Positions 1 to 13,230 of a stretch of DNA of 64,000 bases are shown one piece after another (position 1 is the first letter of the stretch; each line of letters starts with the position of its first letter). A model generated the notes under the pieces. The model did no database searches. It was not told where the DNA came from and saw nothing but the letters and a program-made list of their open reading frames with translations. A program made the translations under genes and the position numbers. This DNA is from Antedon mediterranea (Eukaryota; Echinodermata; Crinoidea; Comatulida; Antedonidae). The stretch is taken from NCBI RefSeq assembly GCF_964355755.1, contig NC_092674.1:7321001-7385000 (forward strand). The letters are read 5' to 3'.

Positions 1-300
1 ACACTAGCCATGTTGCCTACTGGGCTAGTTAGGCATAGATTACACTAGCCCTGTTTCCTACTGGGCTAGTTAGGCATACATTATAATAGCCCTGTTGCCT
101 AATGGGCTAGGTAGGCATAGATTATACTAGCCTAGTTGCCTACTGGACTAGTTAAGCATAGAGTATACTAGCCCAGTTGCGTACTGGGCTAGTTAGGCAT
201 AGATTACACTAGCCCTGTTGCCTACTGGGCTAGTTAGGCATAGATTATACTCGCTCAGTTGATTACTGGGCTAGTTATGCATAGATTATACTAGCCCATG
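1..300. repeat. 41-bp tandem repeat (about 7 copies)
   Basis: Seven imperfect copies of a unit of about 41 bp carry ACTAGCC near the start and GGGCTAGTTAGGCATAGATT at the end. The two halves ACTAGCC and GGGCTAGT are inverted relative to each other, so each unit can fold into a small hairpin. The array runs off the left edge of the window, so its full length is unknown. No reading frame is attached to it. Confidence 0.9.
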
Positions 301-1560
301 TACCATTTTCTACAAAACTAGGCTAAAACTTTTATTGATTTGTTGCTAACAACTACATCAATTAAACGCAATACGACTGGCTAGAATCACAAAATATTTC
401 CATTCCATATGTACTGTAGATGGCACAATTATCTACGGTATAAATTATCAGTTATCATGCACAAACGAAACATGCGACCTCAATTGACCTGAGACAGCTG
501 TGGGCGTCGATATTAACCCATTCAAAATATGTATAATTAACCTCTCTGGATGCTACAAATGCATTAGCTCATTATAGAATTAAGCTGGCTAAATAAACAT
601 GAAAGTCGTAAACAAGCGGGTATAAATGAATATCATTAGACGAGAACATTAGTACCGAGTTTCGATGTACCGTATAGGGATGAAATATGACAATGTATAT
701 TTATAATAAATATTCAACATTTATATTAACCTCATAGTCACAAAATCACTGAAGTTAATAAATATTTAACAGTATATTTGTTTTTGGCATTCACTTTTAG
801 AATTTTTTAATTTTCTCTATGTGCGAATAGTGAATATGGCCACAGTGCATAAACTCGTCATCAAAATAAATTCATTAATATAATAATAATACTCAATTTT
901 ATATAGCATTAAGAGTAGGTGTAAAACTATTGTTTACAATTTCAAAAACAAGATCTCTCCAACAAAACTGACACCTCATATTATCAATTTTTTAACACTT
1001 TGATGAAATGAAGTCATCACCATTTAAAAATAGCAGGTGATGCCATCTGTATGAAACAAACTTGTTTTGAATTTTGTTTTAAAATTCCTCAGTTAGCGTT
1101 TAAATAACTGAATAATTGAATGGCTGAGTAATTGGGATGTTTGAGACTTCTAGTCTCTTGCTGTTATTATACATTATTTAAATATATGAACATTTGGATT
1201 ATACTGTTGTACGTAAATCCTATTAATGCACTGTATATATGCATTATTATAAATTATGAATACAAATTTTGTATTTTTCTAACAGAATCATCTCTCATCG
1301 AGCTAATGCTTGTCAAATATTAAATACAAGGGGGCCACAGTGATGACCTGCTGTTGAAATTGAAATCCATTTTGTTTAAATTTATGATTGTGCTTTAAAA
1401 TGTAAGTGGAAAAAGTGTATAAATTCTAATTTAATTTTTTTCCAGACACACCTTACAGGACAATGTCATAATTAACTTCTCTTAAAATGTTATCCAGGAA
1501 AACGTAACTTCCCCCACCAAGCCTTTCTTCCCGTTTTCATATCTATAGTGAAACACACGC
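301..1560. other. AT-rich stretch without a gene
   Basis: I see no convincing exon, RNA gene or transposon terminus. Short open stretches such as 1132-1323 have low-complexity translations and look like chance. Confidence 0.6.
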
Positions 1561-1570
1561 ACACAACTTG

Positions 1571-1900
1571 CATCTACAACATCTTATTTCCTCGTGTCAA
1601 CAGAGTTTCACTCATTCAAATTATCAATGTCAGATGACATTGCTAAATATGAATATGAATTTTCTCTTCATGAATATTCATTAATATACTAAACATACAT
1701 TATTGCTAGGTTATTAATATTAATAGGTCTTTAAACAATTTGCATACATTCAACATCCATCTAATTCATATCCTCATGTTAATACAGAGTTTCACATCTG
1801 AATATTCAAATTATCAATGTCAGGTGGCATTGCAAAATATGAATACATATTTTCTCTTCATAACTATTTATAATTACTATACATAAATTAATGGTGGATT
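1571..1900. repeat. Two-copy direct repeat, period about 176 bp
   Basis: The block containing CAGAGTTTCAC, ATTCAAATTATCAATGTCAG, a GGCATTG/GACATTG variant and TTTTCTCTTCAT appears at about 1600-1670 and again at about 1783-1860. The copies are diverged. It is an old tandem duplication in non-coding DNA. Confidence 0.7.
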
Positions 1901-2507
1901 ACAGTACAGATCTTTTATTATATATTACTAGACATTTCACCTTTTGGATGGTTGGCTCTCAAAGTTAATAAAATAGCATCTACCTTTGGGTTAATAAATG
2001 TAGTTCATGTTCCAATCCAATCTTAATGACATGCAAAGAAAAGATGTGCATTTAACTGCATGCAAAATAGTCTTCCAAATATGCAAATCAATATTTTACA
2101 TAATTAAATGTTATACTATTCAATTACAACATTATATTATTATGCAATAAATTGTAGAATATGCATAAATATGCATAATTCATGAGACTACTAGTAAAAT
2201 ATGAAAATATGCAAATATTAAAGGGTTTCATATGTATTTGAGGTCAGATTTAAATTATAGATTGTAAGTTATTGACCTAATTTGTTTCAATATGAATGAG
2301 TGACATATCCTAATGGCAGTAGCTGCATTCTCTCATGTACAATAAACATGATCTGTACCATACAACACCCTCCCCCACTTAAGTGCCAGAATTCAGAAAT
2401 CGCTCTATCTGTATATAGTAAAAACACCAAGACAAAAACAAAGTATCTTGAATTGAAGTTGGCTGTACTGTTAAAGCATAATTATTGTCTCTCGTGTATT
2501 CTTAATA

Positions 2508-2626
2508 AAAAGGGTGTCCCCTGAATATGGTTGGCTGTATTTTTTAACCATATTGTCTATCATTCGTTTTCATGGGAAAGTGTAGTATCCCTATAATAAT
2601 AAGGGTGTCCCCTGAATATGGTTGGT
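2508..2626. repeat. Direct repeat of a 28-bp motif
   Basis: AAGGGTGTCCCCTGAATATG followed by GTTGG occurs at about 2510-2535 and 2601-2625. The GTGTCCC word resembles the palindromic GTGTCC...CTATTAA dispersed repeat at 48510 and 49590, so these may be degraded ends of that family. A poly(A) run follows at about 2758-2777. Confidence 0.6.
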
Positions 2627-3184
2627 TGTAATGTTAGACTATTTACATTAAATAGATAAACATACATAAAACAAAAGAAATTAGAAAATATGTGGTTCTA
2701 GAACTTTAGGATAATCATTATGCTGTCTTTGAAAAAAATATTTTAAAAAATCCAATCTTAAAAAAAAAAAAAAAAATATCAAAGAAATCATACCTCAATG
2801 TCGAAGGTGAAACGATACATACTATCCACTGAAACATTCATTGTGCTGATTTGATCATAAAACAAGTTGATATGAAGATCATGGATAAGAAACAAAACAT
2901 TGCCATTGTCACACGTCACCAGATGGCCCGGCCTACTTTATCTCAAAACACTACAATTCCTCAACAAACAATTATGTAATATCACGATATTCGTTGCTCT
3001 ATTCAAAGTTTCCACTGCTGATAATCCGAAAATTATTTTTTTAAAGAACCGTTCTTCATCCAACAGCTTATATCGGCAATCTTTTGCAAATAATGCGGTT
3101 TTTATTACTGTGAAATAAACTCACATTCACACATCCATAACATTAATCGGTTATGCAACATTGAGAATGATTGCTAAGTTTCCA

Positions 3185-3420
3185 TTGGAGCATGTCATCT
3201 TGATATGAGTTTAACTTGAGTTCAACTCATAGCCACACTTATTATGTAATTTATGATTATAGTATTGAGTGTAACTCATAGTAATACTTCAGTATTCTTT
3301 TGAGTATATGTTGAGTTTAACTCGTAGTCATACTAAAGTATTTGAATATTCATTTTGAGTCCTACTAAAGTATTCCTTGAGTATTTATTTTGAGTTCTAC
3401 TCAAAGTATTCCTTAAAAGT
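3185..3420. repeat. Degenerate GAGTTTAACTC / CTAAAGTATT repeat tract
   Basis: GAGTTTAACTC, GAGTGTAACTC, GAGTTCTACTC and similar near-palindromes alternate with TACTAAAGTATT through about 235 bp. The spacing is irregular, so it looks like a decayed tandem array. No coding potential is seen. Confidence 0.6.
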
Positions 3421-3524
3421 TAATTGAAAAGTAAGATTTACAACCAAATTAAAAACTAACTGAGCTAGATTTAGGGGGAAAACTTTATCTGAAGTCTGTT
3501 TCCTCTGCGCAAGACATATCCATT

Positions 3525-3945
3525 CCTGCTGAGCAAATCTTTTGAATTGCTTTCCACTGTACCAAAATATGTCTTATTGTACATATAAAATTATTGTTGC
3601 CATATCTGAGCAACTTACAATTTGCAGTTATGATTCTCATCCACGCAAGTAATGAACTTATTTTTATCTGAGCAAGACTATTGGGTATCGTCTGAGCAAA
3701 TCATAAACTTATAAGCGAGTACAGTAATGTAAAACTGTTGAACAATTTAAGCAAGTTTTAAACTTAATACAACTAGTCTTAATTTGACAAATCATGTGAT
3801 ATCCTTTCAAAGATAAAGTCCTCATCTGAGCAGGTAATGAATGGTTCTCATCTGAGCAAGTAGTCAATGGTCATTATCTGAGCAAGTAATATCCCTTTTC
3901 ATCTGAGCGACTTCTGTCCAAAACAAATTGTAAGCTGAGCAACAC
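3525..3945. repeat. Irregular cluster of ATCTGAGCAAG motifs
   Basis: TGAGCAA or a one-base variant recurs about nine times (near 3530, 3607, 3668, 3690, 3829, 3854, 3880, 3905 and 3938), often preceded by CATC or TATC and followed by GTAAT. All copies are on the same strand with spacings of about 20-130 bp. This could be a decayed minisatellite or a cluster of binding sites; the sequence cannot tell them apart. Confidence 0.55.
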
Positions 3946-4374
3946 ACTTGAAAACAGTTACATGGTAGTATGCAAGCTTCACATCATTTATGAAGCCAAT
4001 TTGTGACATCATGTTTGTAACAAGGTAATCTTACTCCATGTGAACTCCTCCCTCCAACCAGGTAACTTTGATAACAAGGAAGTTATATCACTGTGACCTT
4101 CATATTACAATTACTTCTCACAAGTTGTTAATTCAATATCCAGAGCCTCTGGGAATGAGTATAGCGCCCTCTAGCAACAGGACTAATACAATTATAAACA
4201 TGTTCATGAGGTAAGAGAGATGACTGGCCGTGGGCAGTAAGTTGGAAAATGTGGAATAGTTTTACAGAATTTTCTGGTAGGCTACTTATAATTAAAAACA
4301 AAATCTCAAAAGTCTTTTGTTTATTGCCCGCTACTTGATTAAAAGACAATCTTACTGTATATTAAATTGCCTGT

Positions 4375-4720
4375 TGGCATAAATACATTGTCATTTGTTT
4401 CTATAGACATCATGCCTATAATATTTATAGAAACAGTGACATTTGTTTCTATGGACATGTTTAATTGTCTATAATACACAATGTCTATAGAAACATTGTT
4501 ATTTGTTTCTATAGACAAATCTGTAAATTACCTGTATACACAATGTCTATAGAAAAATTGTCGTTTGTTTCTATAGAAATGTGTAATTGTTTATAATAAT
4601 ACACAATGTCTATAGAAACATGTCATTTGTTTCTATAGACAAATTTTTAATTGTCTACAATACATAAAATGTCTACAGAAACAGTGACAGTTTTTTCTAT
4701 AGACACATTGTATTTGTCTA
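4375..4720. repeat. Tandem repeat of inverted TTTCTATAGAC units
   Basis: About six copies of a unit (roughly 50-65 bp) each contain AATGTCTATAGAAACA followed by TTTGTTTCTATAGACA. The two halves are inverted, so each unit can fold into a hairpin. Spacing varies because of small indels. Confidence 0.75.
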
Positions 4721-4740
4721 TTATTAATACACAGATGTCT

Positions 4741-6288
4741 GTTTATCTTTCTGCTGTCAAACCTATCAGATTAACATCAAAACATAATGTAGTTTTATGA
4801 GTGATGACATTTTGAAGCCATGTCAAAAGCAAAGTGATTGACAGTGATGTTAAAATAAAAAATGAACCTTTAGAAAAAAGCAATTAACAAGACAGGCAAG
4901 ATTGTAGCCGTCTCACAAAATTCCGGACATCTATAAAGAAAAAAAAAATCTCTCGCAACATCTAATATTCTTGTCTACTCAACATTAATCTAAAATAATG
5001 TTTTATAATACTGTATTTCTTTATGATAGATTGATTTTAAATCAGGGAGTTGTACTCCCTGTTTAAATGGTCAGATCTGTCATTTTTATTTATACATGAA
5101 CATATTATAGAGGGCAGCAAACATATTATTGTTAATATTTGGACATACCAATCAACACAACTTTTCTATTTTAGTACAACTACAAGTAGAACCCCTATTA
5201 ACGGAACACCTTTGGGACACATTAACATGTTTTAATAGGTGTCCGAATATGGGTTTAGCCATAGAGTTAGCCGTATTTTTTCTTGTTTGTTTCACTGGAG
5301 TTTCCCCTTAGGAATTTCCCGAAGGAGGGTTTTTTTACTGTAATCCTGGCCTTCTTGTTTCCTTTAAGGGTGCTTATTTTCTTTTTTCTCCTTCATACAT
5401 TGATTTCATTCCAATATTAGCCAACTAAATTGTCTATCTTATAGAATGAATTACAAAAGCTTATGTTGGTTATTAATAAACAGTTATTCAATATAATATT
5501 ATGCAATATCATATAAGCTTACAAAACCTTATTGGAACCATAATTATTAAAATTTCTAATGCAAAATATCAAACAAAAGGTTAATAAAATCAATAATAGT
5601 TGCCATGACATTTAAGACTTGGGAGTATTTCCAATTACGAACACATTTTAAAGCAACGACCAATGAGATGACGGTATGAAAAGTACAATGACTTTGAATA
5701 TCAACAACCTGTGGAGCAATAGCCTTTTATTAAATGCACTATCATAGATAGATTACATGTACTTTTCTCTATATTAAAAGTAATGAAAATATGTTTGAAT
5801 AATCAAATGTATAATAGTAAAGTCTGTATAGCTTTGGTCTAGAACTTGTTTCTGTTGAATAACGGTTTAAAATTAAATTTGTATATTGATCACATTTTTT
5901 GCTGTGAGACGGTCAAGATCCTATAGTATTAGTAGTTGCCTCAAGGTCAACTACAGTCAATTAAATAACCGTTTACAGTTTTCTGGCGCGTTGCAGCTAA
6001 ATGCTACACAGCTATAACCGGTTAAATGGCGTTACAGCATCAAATCACGGTAATATATTCATGCGGTTATTAACTTACAACAGAAAGAGCCTAACTGAAT
6101 ATGACCTAGACCTTAGATAACAAAATAATTGATTCCATTGACCGATGTGCGTTCATTGACCCATAAAAAAAGTGACCAGTCAAGGAATCAAACTCCTCAT
6201 GTTTGTTTTCATGCCCTTTCATTATACTATAAGATCAAAATGTAAATACAAATTTAAATTAAAAAACTAAAAAAAAAAACTAAGAAAG
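4741..6288. other. Gene-free stretch with a dispersed-repeat fragment
   Basis: No exon is seen. At about 5180-5250, ACCCCTATTAACGGAACACC and TTTTAATAGGTGTCC form an inverted pair. They resemble the CTATTAA/GTGTCC palindromic repeat found again near 28100, 48510, 49590, 50420 and 62531. Confidence 0.55.
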
Positions 6289-6516
6289 TACCATACATCC
6301 TCTGGTATAATCCCACCTTTAGGGGGTGGGACTATACCAGGGCACATCCTGGTTGAGATAAAAAATGATCGGTAAGCATTTCTTTTAAAAACATAGTTGA
6401 ACTGGCTAGAGAACGGCTTACATCCAGACCTAAAGTCAATACTGGCACTATACCCAGGGATATGCCTGTTTATGAAATCAGACATAAAGTGGGATTATAC
6501 CTGAGGATATACGGTA
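6289..6516. mobile_element. MITE of 228 bp with about 29-bp terminal inverted repeats
   Basis: The left end begins TACCATACATCCTCTGGTAT and the right end, reverse complemented, begins TACCGTATATCCTCAGGTAT. Both continue into AATCCCAC. The inside is unrelated AT-rich sequence without a transposase. The superfamily is undecided because no clear target-site duplication is visible. Confidence 0.75.
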
Positions 6517-9500
6517 TAGGAAAACAAGGTTTTTTAATGTTTAAAGAATATTGTTTGAATGCTTTACTCATACTGTGGGAACTTTAATGTTAAATCTGAC
6601 ATACATGAATTCAAAATGTATAATGCATGGTTAAAAAATAGCAAACCATGCTGTACATTCTGCAAACATGAACACATTCTTGCACTTCTTACAAATTTCC
6701 CACAATGCAACATAAAAAATCAACTTTTTAAATGAGCTGATAGAGGGAGCATGGATCATAAAATGGAAAAATCACTTTGATTAATGTAACACACAGAAGA
6801 ATCCAAATGATTGATTAAAATTACACACACATATTAAAACCATCAATTTTATCTGATACCTTCAATGGCGATTATAACGTCACCTCAATTTTTTTTATTC
6901 ATCCAGTTAAGACAAGAAAATTGACGATATAATGTAAAAAACCTCATCAGGTATACTAACTGAGAGTTAAAGAGCTTCACAATAGCTTCAACTTTGTCTC
7001 CTATTTTTCTTGAACTCTTACACGGACCTACATCATTGTGTAGATGCGAATATTGGTATTTAAATGAACATGCACAGTAAACAAATTGCAGTATCATGAA
7101 AAAGGAATAATAAAGTTCAAATTATGAAATCTGTAAACAGATCCCTTTAAAAATTCTGCAGAAATCGAAGAGCAATCTGGTGAAAATTAATTAAAAACTT
7201 CAAAATAACCAATTGAGGAATTTAAGAATTTAAGCATAACCAATGATGATTATAATTAATTTTTTTTTAGCCTTCATGTACCTTGGCGTACCCAAAATCG
7301 AGGAATTATTAATTCTCCTTTTGGTCGTATAATGTAACTAACAGAAGTTTATTTTGCCATTCTTGTATTAAGTACTCTGTATTTTTGGATTCTCTTTAAA
7401 TATTTTTAATTGTAAAATTGTGAACACGTGTAAATTCATTTTTGTATATATTGTTATTGTTTCATGTTTAACTTTCTGTCAGTTGATTTAAAATAAATAA
7501 ATGAAAGATTAATTTCAGTCTGTTGATTAATTAAAGGTTAAAGGTTATTTAAAACATCTCAATGTGGTACTTGCTAACATCATGGTAGGTACCAGTTCAG
7601 CCGACAGAGATAAATACTAATTTCCGAAGCTCTTTTTAGTATCAAGTATGCAAGCTATAAGCAAGATAAGGCTCCTTAAGTATATGAGAAGAATGGCTCT
7701 CTACAGTAAAGTAGCTAAGTGAATGGTTTTCAAAAGGTCTTTAACAAAGTAAAACTGATATTGGTTGTGGGATTACAATAAGCTACTATTAAGATAACTT
7801 ATGTTGCAATAAACAAAACACTCGGGCTAATAAAAAATATATTTTTTTATAGAGTAAATTTTTCCTAACAAAGCTATGTTGAGATGCTCTATTCTATGTC
7901 AGAGTTAAATACAGTCAATCTTAGGGTTTAGCTTATTGTGTTCAAATGCATGTGGTATGATACATTGCATGTACAGTACCTCTAAAACATATTAGTTCCG
8001 TTAAACATACAGTTTACTCTGGAGTTAATGGCATTAAGTACAAATTACTGTATAATAGTCATGCAAGCACTCTTGTCGGTTATAACTCTGATATGATTTG
8101 GATCAGCTTAACTCTGGTTTACTGTATGCAGGCTTAACTCTAATGCGTGTGAACATGGCTTCAAATCTAAACATGTGATCTAGCCAGCCTAGTAAGCTGG
8201 AAGCATGGGTTTAAATCCCAAGCAAGCCTAGTCAGCTGGATGGATTCAAATCCCAACCAACAACATTTTCTTCAAAAGGTAATTGAATGTCAAAGTTTTC
8301 CTTATTTATTAAATTATAGATCTTATAATCATAGAAAAATTATAAAGAATTTACCAGTGGTTTACCAACAGCCATGATGACATTAACAACATCAAGAAAG
8401 AAATACAACAAAATCAACGATATGAACAGTAATACAAACATCATTAAACTTCAAAGACGAATTACTGTAGCTGACCTTATATTAAAAAAGTGAAATTATT
8501 CATAAATCAAAAGTTTTTAAACATACTTCCGAATTAAGACTGTAATATGAATTGTGCAAGACAGATTTCGGAACGATTTCCTTTCCGAGGTTAAATTGTT
8601 GTCATATTCAAGTTCAAGGTATTTATTAATTTAATAATTGTTAAAAAATGGTTTTTATTAATTTGATGAAAACAAACAATTACTATTTAAATTCAATGAA
8701 CAAATAAAATAGAATATTATTAAAGTTCAACGAATTTTTTATATCCTTGATAAAATTATATACTTTTTGATTAGCAATTTTTAAATTAATCAATGTTATA
8801 ATATTCAATTGTGTAAATTTAAATAATTATTAATTAATAATAACACTACTATTTTTGTATTTTATATTTCGTAAAAAAATATAGTAGTGTATTGTACAAG
8901 AACAAATTTCTGATTCAAGATATTGTATTTAATACTGAATAAGTGAATACAACATATTTATTTAACTACCTCAAAACCCCTCCCCCCCCCCCCCCCAAAA
9001 AAACACCCACCACCTCTATTACTCACTTGCAATTGAACTTACCCCATGGCATGGTTTACCCTTCCCAACTATGATTAATTTGCTCCGAACTTGAACTTCC
9101 CCTTCACCAAAATTAATTACACTTCCTTCATTAAATTCTTGACATCAAAATAAAAATTTCAAATCAATATTATTATGATAAATGTGAAATGTAAGATACA
9201 AATTATTAATGTTTAGAAAAAAAGGTCACCTGCATTTTTATTAACTACAAGTTTAACCTTGAGATAAAACAAACAATAAAAAAAAGAAACTCATTGATTA
9301 TGAGGTAGTTTAAAAATGCCATAGGAATAAAACATGATAAATGATATGTTATAATGTTTATAAATATCAATCTAACGTAACATTACTGAAAAATGACAAT
9401 GCTGTGTATGGTTCGGTCTCAAGTTGGATCTCAATGGAGATACAAATAATATAGGCAGAAAGCTACAGTATTCAATCAAAATAATAAATTAAAAATGCAC

Positions 9501-9560
9501 TAACAGCCAGAAAGAATATACAAAGCTTTCCAAAAACACTATTCATTCGTCTCAGGACTA
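6517..9560. other. Gene-free AT-rich stretch
   Basis: No coding exon is recognised. The 3' part of 7260-7505 ends in an AATAAATAAATGAAAG tail that looks like the end of a retrocopy or LINE. At 8176-8262 two copies of a segment ending in GGTTTAAATCCC or GATTCAAATCCC resemble tRNA T-arm (B-box) sequence. A poly(C) run of about 17 bases lies near 8980-8996. Confidence 0.5.
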
Positions 9561-9699
9561 ATAATTCAATTCAATTCTTTATTAATACATCAAAACAAAT
9601 TTGATCAAATTAACATCAAGAAGCTGAAGGTAAGCAACAATGTTATATAAATGCGTTATATAAATATTTAGACAAATTCACCAGGGCAGTATCTGTTGA

Positions 9700-9780
9700 T
9701 TCCGTGGGTCTAAAGGTATGAGCGCCAAGACTAGTGATATGGAGGATGTGGGTTCAGTTTTATACCTAGTACAGTATGCG
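9700..9780 (+). repeat. Degenerate tRNA-like sequence (possible SINE head)
   Basis: GTGGGTCTAAAGGTATGAGC fits a diverged A-box region. About 30 bases on, GGATGTGGGTTCAG fits the anticodon-side stem and B box of a tRNA-derived SINE. Just upstream (about 9565-9600), TTCAATTCAATTCTTTATTA resembles a reverse-oriented retroelement 3' end. Stem pairing is poor, so this is not a functional tRNA. Confidence 0.35.
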
Positions 9781-10334
9781 TACAGTACGGTAAGTAATTA
9801 AGAATTTATATGCTGTAGCACTAATCATAACAAATTATAGGTGATGATATACGAAATAATAAAAAATAAGTGATTTCTAAATATACTGTACTTAAATGGC
9901 TAGTCTGTATAGCTAACATTTTGCTGGTAACAGAAGTAAAGTATCAACAATTAACATTATATTTATAATACCCTCATAGTTTATTATGTTGATGATTTTC
10001 ACATAAATATTACATATTACAATATACTCACAGATATTGAAGGCTGCTGGGGTGATAACTTGGAATCGCTTATTGAGGTTTCTAACAAAACCATCGCAAA
10101 AATGTTGTCTCATAAAATGATTTAATACTAGTACATCAAATACCAAACACTGACTGTCAATGTTATTCTTCTAACAGTATGCCAATTGAACGTTTATAAC
10201 TCAGTTGATTATAAGATGTACGAGGCAGACAACTGTTTATGCCAGCTTACTGAATGCACTATCTACCCTCTTGAATATTCCTAGCATTTTGTGATATTGA
10301 ACAGCAAACTAAAATGTGAAACCAGTAACAAGAA

Positions 10335-10970
10335 TTTTCAGGAGGGAGTATGCTTTATCTTGCTTCTCGTTGGCCAGCTTGATACAAGGACGAAATTGGT
10401 ACTGTACATAAAAGACGTCGAAGTTTACTCAATGTTGTACATATATGAACAATGGATAGATATGTCAAAATACACAATAAATCTTATGATAAATAGCAAA
10501 TTAAAAAAAGAATGCAGTTTCCATACAAAAGTATGCTTTATCTTGCTTCTTGGCTTGACTGTACTTATATTACGAATATAAAGTTAATAGTCAACATACA
10601 CTATGAACATTGGAAGTACCACACAAAATGCACACTGCTACTAGTACAACCTATCTTTTGAGCCTTTATATAATAATAATGCTTTATCTTGCTTCTGTAT
10701 GTACTATATGCCAGCTTGAATGATATACTGTCCGCATATGAAGTTAATAGAATACAGTATGAACATTGGATGTAGTGCCACACAAAATTCACACTGTTTT
10801 AACTATCTATCTTCTGAGCCTTTCAATAAAATAAACAGGTACTTTCTTGCTTCTACTGTAGGCCAGCTTAAATGATATACTGTACGCATATGTAGTTTAG
10901 TCAACATTTACATATGAACATTAGAAGAAGTACCGGTATCCAACTGTATCTTCTGAGCATTTACGATGAC
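10335..10970. repeat. Tandem repeat, about 4 copies of about 150 bp
   Basis: The recurring words are GCTTTATCTTGCTTCT, GCCAGCTT...ATGATATACTGT, CATATGAAGTTAATAG, TATGAACATTGGA and TATCTTCTGAGC. They recur in the same order from about 10345, 10537, 10680 and 10845. The copies are substantially diverged and no protein frame is conserved between them. Confidence 0.7.
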
Positions 10971-13230
10971 ATCAATTTAATAACACAGTTTATAAACAGA
11001 CATAATACTTGATGTTTGCTACACATTTGTACGACGCTAAACTCAACAGTACACAAGAACAGTGAACAAGTATCGCAACAACTTCTATCCCAATCACCGG
11101 AATGTCTGCCATCTCACGTTGCTATAGCAACTCTTAATTAGTATTGATTTTAACGAGTGAACATAAAAATCATATCTAGTGGCATGGTGAGTTGTAATAA
11201 TAATGATCTCTCTTTTATATAATCAACGTTTACGGTTGTATCTAATGCTTCATCTACGACAAAAAAACTGAGCTGAATATAGATTTTCATTTTCATCATT
11301 TAAAATGAACGCTTCGAAAGTATCCAACGAGGATATATTAATTGCTTGATTTTACATGATCCGCTCAAAGTGTAAATATAAATTTCCATTTTTTAATTAT
11401 CCGTCGATGAAGATTAGACTTTCGGTGTTGTGACGGGTGTAGATATGCAGGAAGATGCTAAAAGCGAATCCGAAACAAACGTATCTCAAACGAGTTCTTT
11501 TTTTTAATTACCTTGTTGAATTTACTACATAGTTAATGAACTGTGAAACTGTCAATCAGCGTTGCCATGGTAGCGGTGTAACGTAATACGAAATGTACAG
11601 ATTTTGTTTCGGGCTATTGATTTTTATGAGTTGGAAATATGACATTATACGTCATGTAACATTAAAAATGAATTTACTTTCTAATCAGTTTTATATGTTT
11701 AATAATTATGTTAGCGATCAAGATACTGAGCAGGTAGACAAGTGATTGGTATACTATGAAATGGCCAAGGTGTATCAAGTATAAAATGAAGAACAGTTTT
11801 TCATTGCAAGTTATCTTTAAAAAATAAACACATTGTTTAAAATTATATTTTTAAATAATAACATTAAAACTATAAAGATAAAGATTTTTAGTCAAATCAA
11901 ATAGGTAAATTTTGGAGTAGATTATGGTAAGTAAATGAGAATACCTTTTGCAGAAGTGACATTAAATGCGTTTAATTCATTTGTCAGCGTATTAACGACT
12001 TTCTATTAATGTTATCCAAATCAAGGCCATTTTATTCGTCTAATGCAACGCAATTAGTCAGTTAGATAGGGCAATAACCGACCTTCGACCCAACACGATT
12101 TCCAACCAGGTGCAAAAATGACTAATGCCCTTTGAACGTGAATTACATAAGTCTACCGTACGACTCTGGTATACCGTACCCACCAGGCTTAAACATAATG
12201 AAATAGGGAGTAAGTTCGGATGGTGGCTTGTTGAAAAGGTTCCGTTTTCATTTTTAAAAAGGCATCACAAGAAAGCTTTTCTATCGCTGCACAGATATGA
12301 AATGGCAAAACCATCAAACTGATGACTAAGCAATGTTATAATGAAAATAACATTTTCTAGGTTCTTATCTTAATTTAGTATTTCATCACTATGTAAAGAA
12401 TGTCTTGGTGATTCCAAAGAAAATACATGTTAATGTAATAAAGTTGTCAACATTTAAATTCCAAACACACTCAATGTTGACTAAATCTAGGAGTATTGTA
12501 TTGCAAGTATGCGTGTCGACTATAAACTAACAAAATATTTTTGAATCGCACAAGGGGTTAAACGTGACCTCTGCGAACTTCCTGTATGTTTTATCAATAT
12601 ACCACTATATTCCAAATTTCATGACCTCTTTTGTGAAGTTCCTCTGGACGTGACGAGATCAAGATGTTGTTAGTTTCCTAGGAAATCGCAACAGGTGATT
12701 CAGGTAAGACAGGAAATCAAAATTCTGCCAGACAGAACGTGTTACTTGATGGTTCACTCGCAAACAGGCACTGCCTAACGGGTCGGTCTCCTTAACGAGC
12801 ACACCCCATATAAATTTTAATCTCTTGAGCGAGTGATGCATAAACTTCTCATGCACTCCCTTGTGGGAATCGCGATTAGTTACAGAAGTTTGAATTTGAT
12901 TCCTAAGAGAGGGCATGATATCGCGGATGAACACATACATACATGCATCTGCTACAGGGACAACAGTTACAGACAATGCAACAGAACCTGCAAAAGTTCA
13001 ACATATTTAAATGCTGTCTGGAAAAATATGGCTGAAACAATAGGCTCCCAGAAATAGTCCACTTATACAGGAATACCAATTTGAAAGGTCCAGGTTCTTA
13101 TCAAATTTGAATACAGTTTTTCAATGAACCTCATATTCACGCATTATTTTTAAAATGCAATTTTTGTTTCTACAAATGGCGTTAATTCAAACAAAATTTC
13201 AAAATCAAAACCCCTAACTAACAAAGGCTT
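10971..13230. other. Gene-free stretch
   Basis: No exon could be supported. Short ATG frames at about 11305 and 11444 and the 65-codon frame at 12125-12322 lack recognisable domains and convincing splice signals. Confidence 0.5.

Noticed and set aside
4370-4740. Possible CRISPR-like array (regular TCTATAGA repeats)
   Set aside because: Units are inverted hairpins with variable spacing and the setting is eukaryotic; it is an ordinary degenerate tandem repeat.
12125-12322. 65-codon plus-strand frame
   Set aside because: No recognisable domain, no splice signals at the ends, and surrounding DNA shows no other coding signal.
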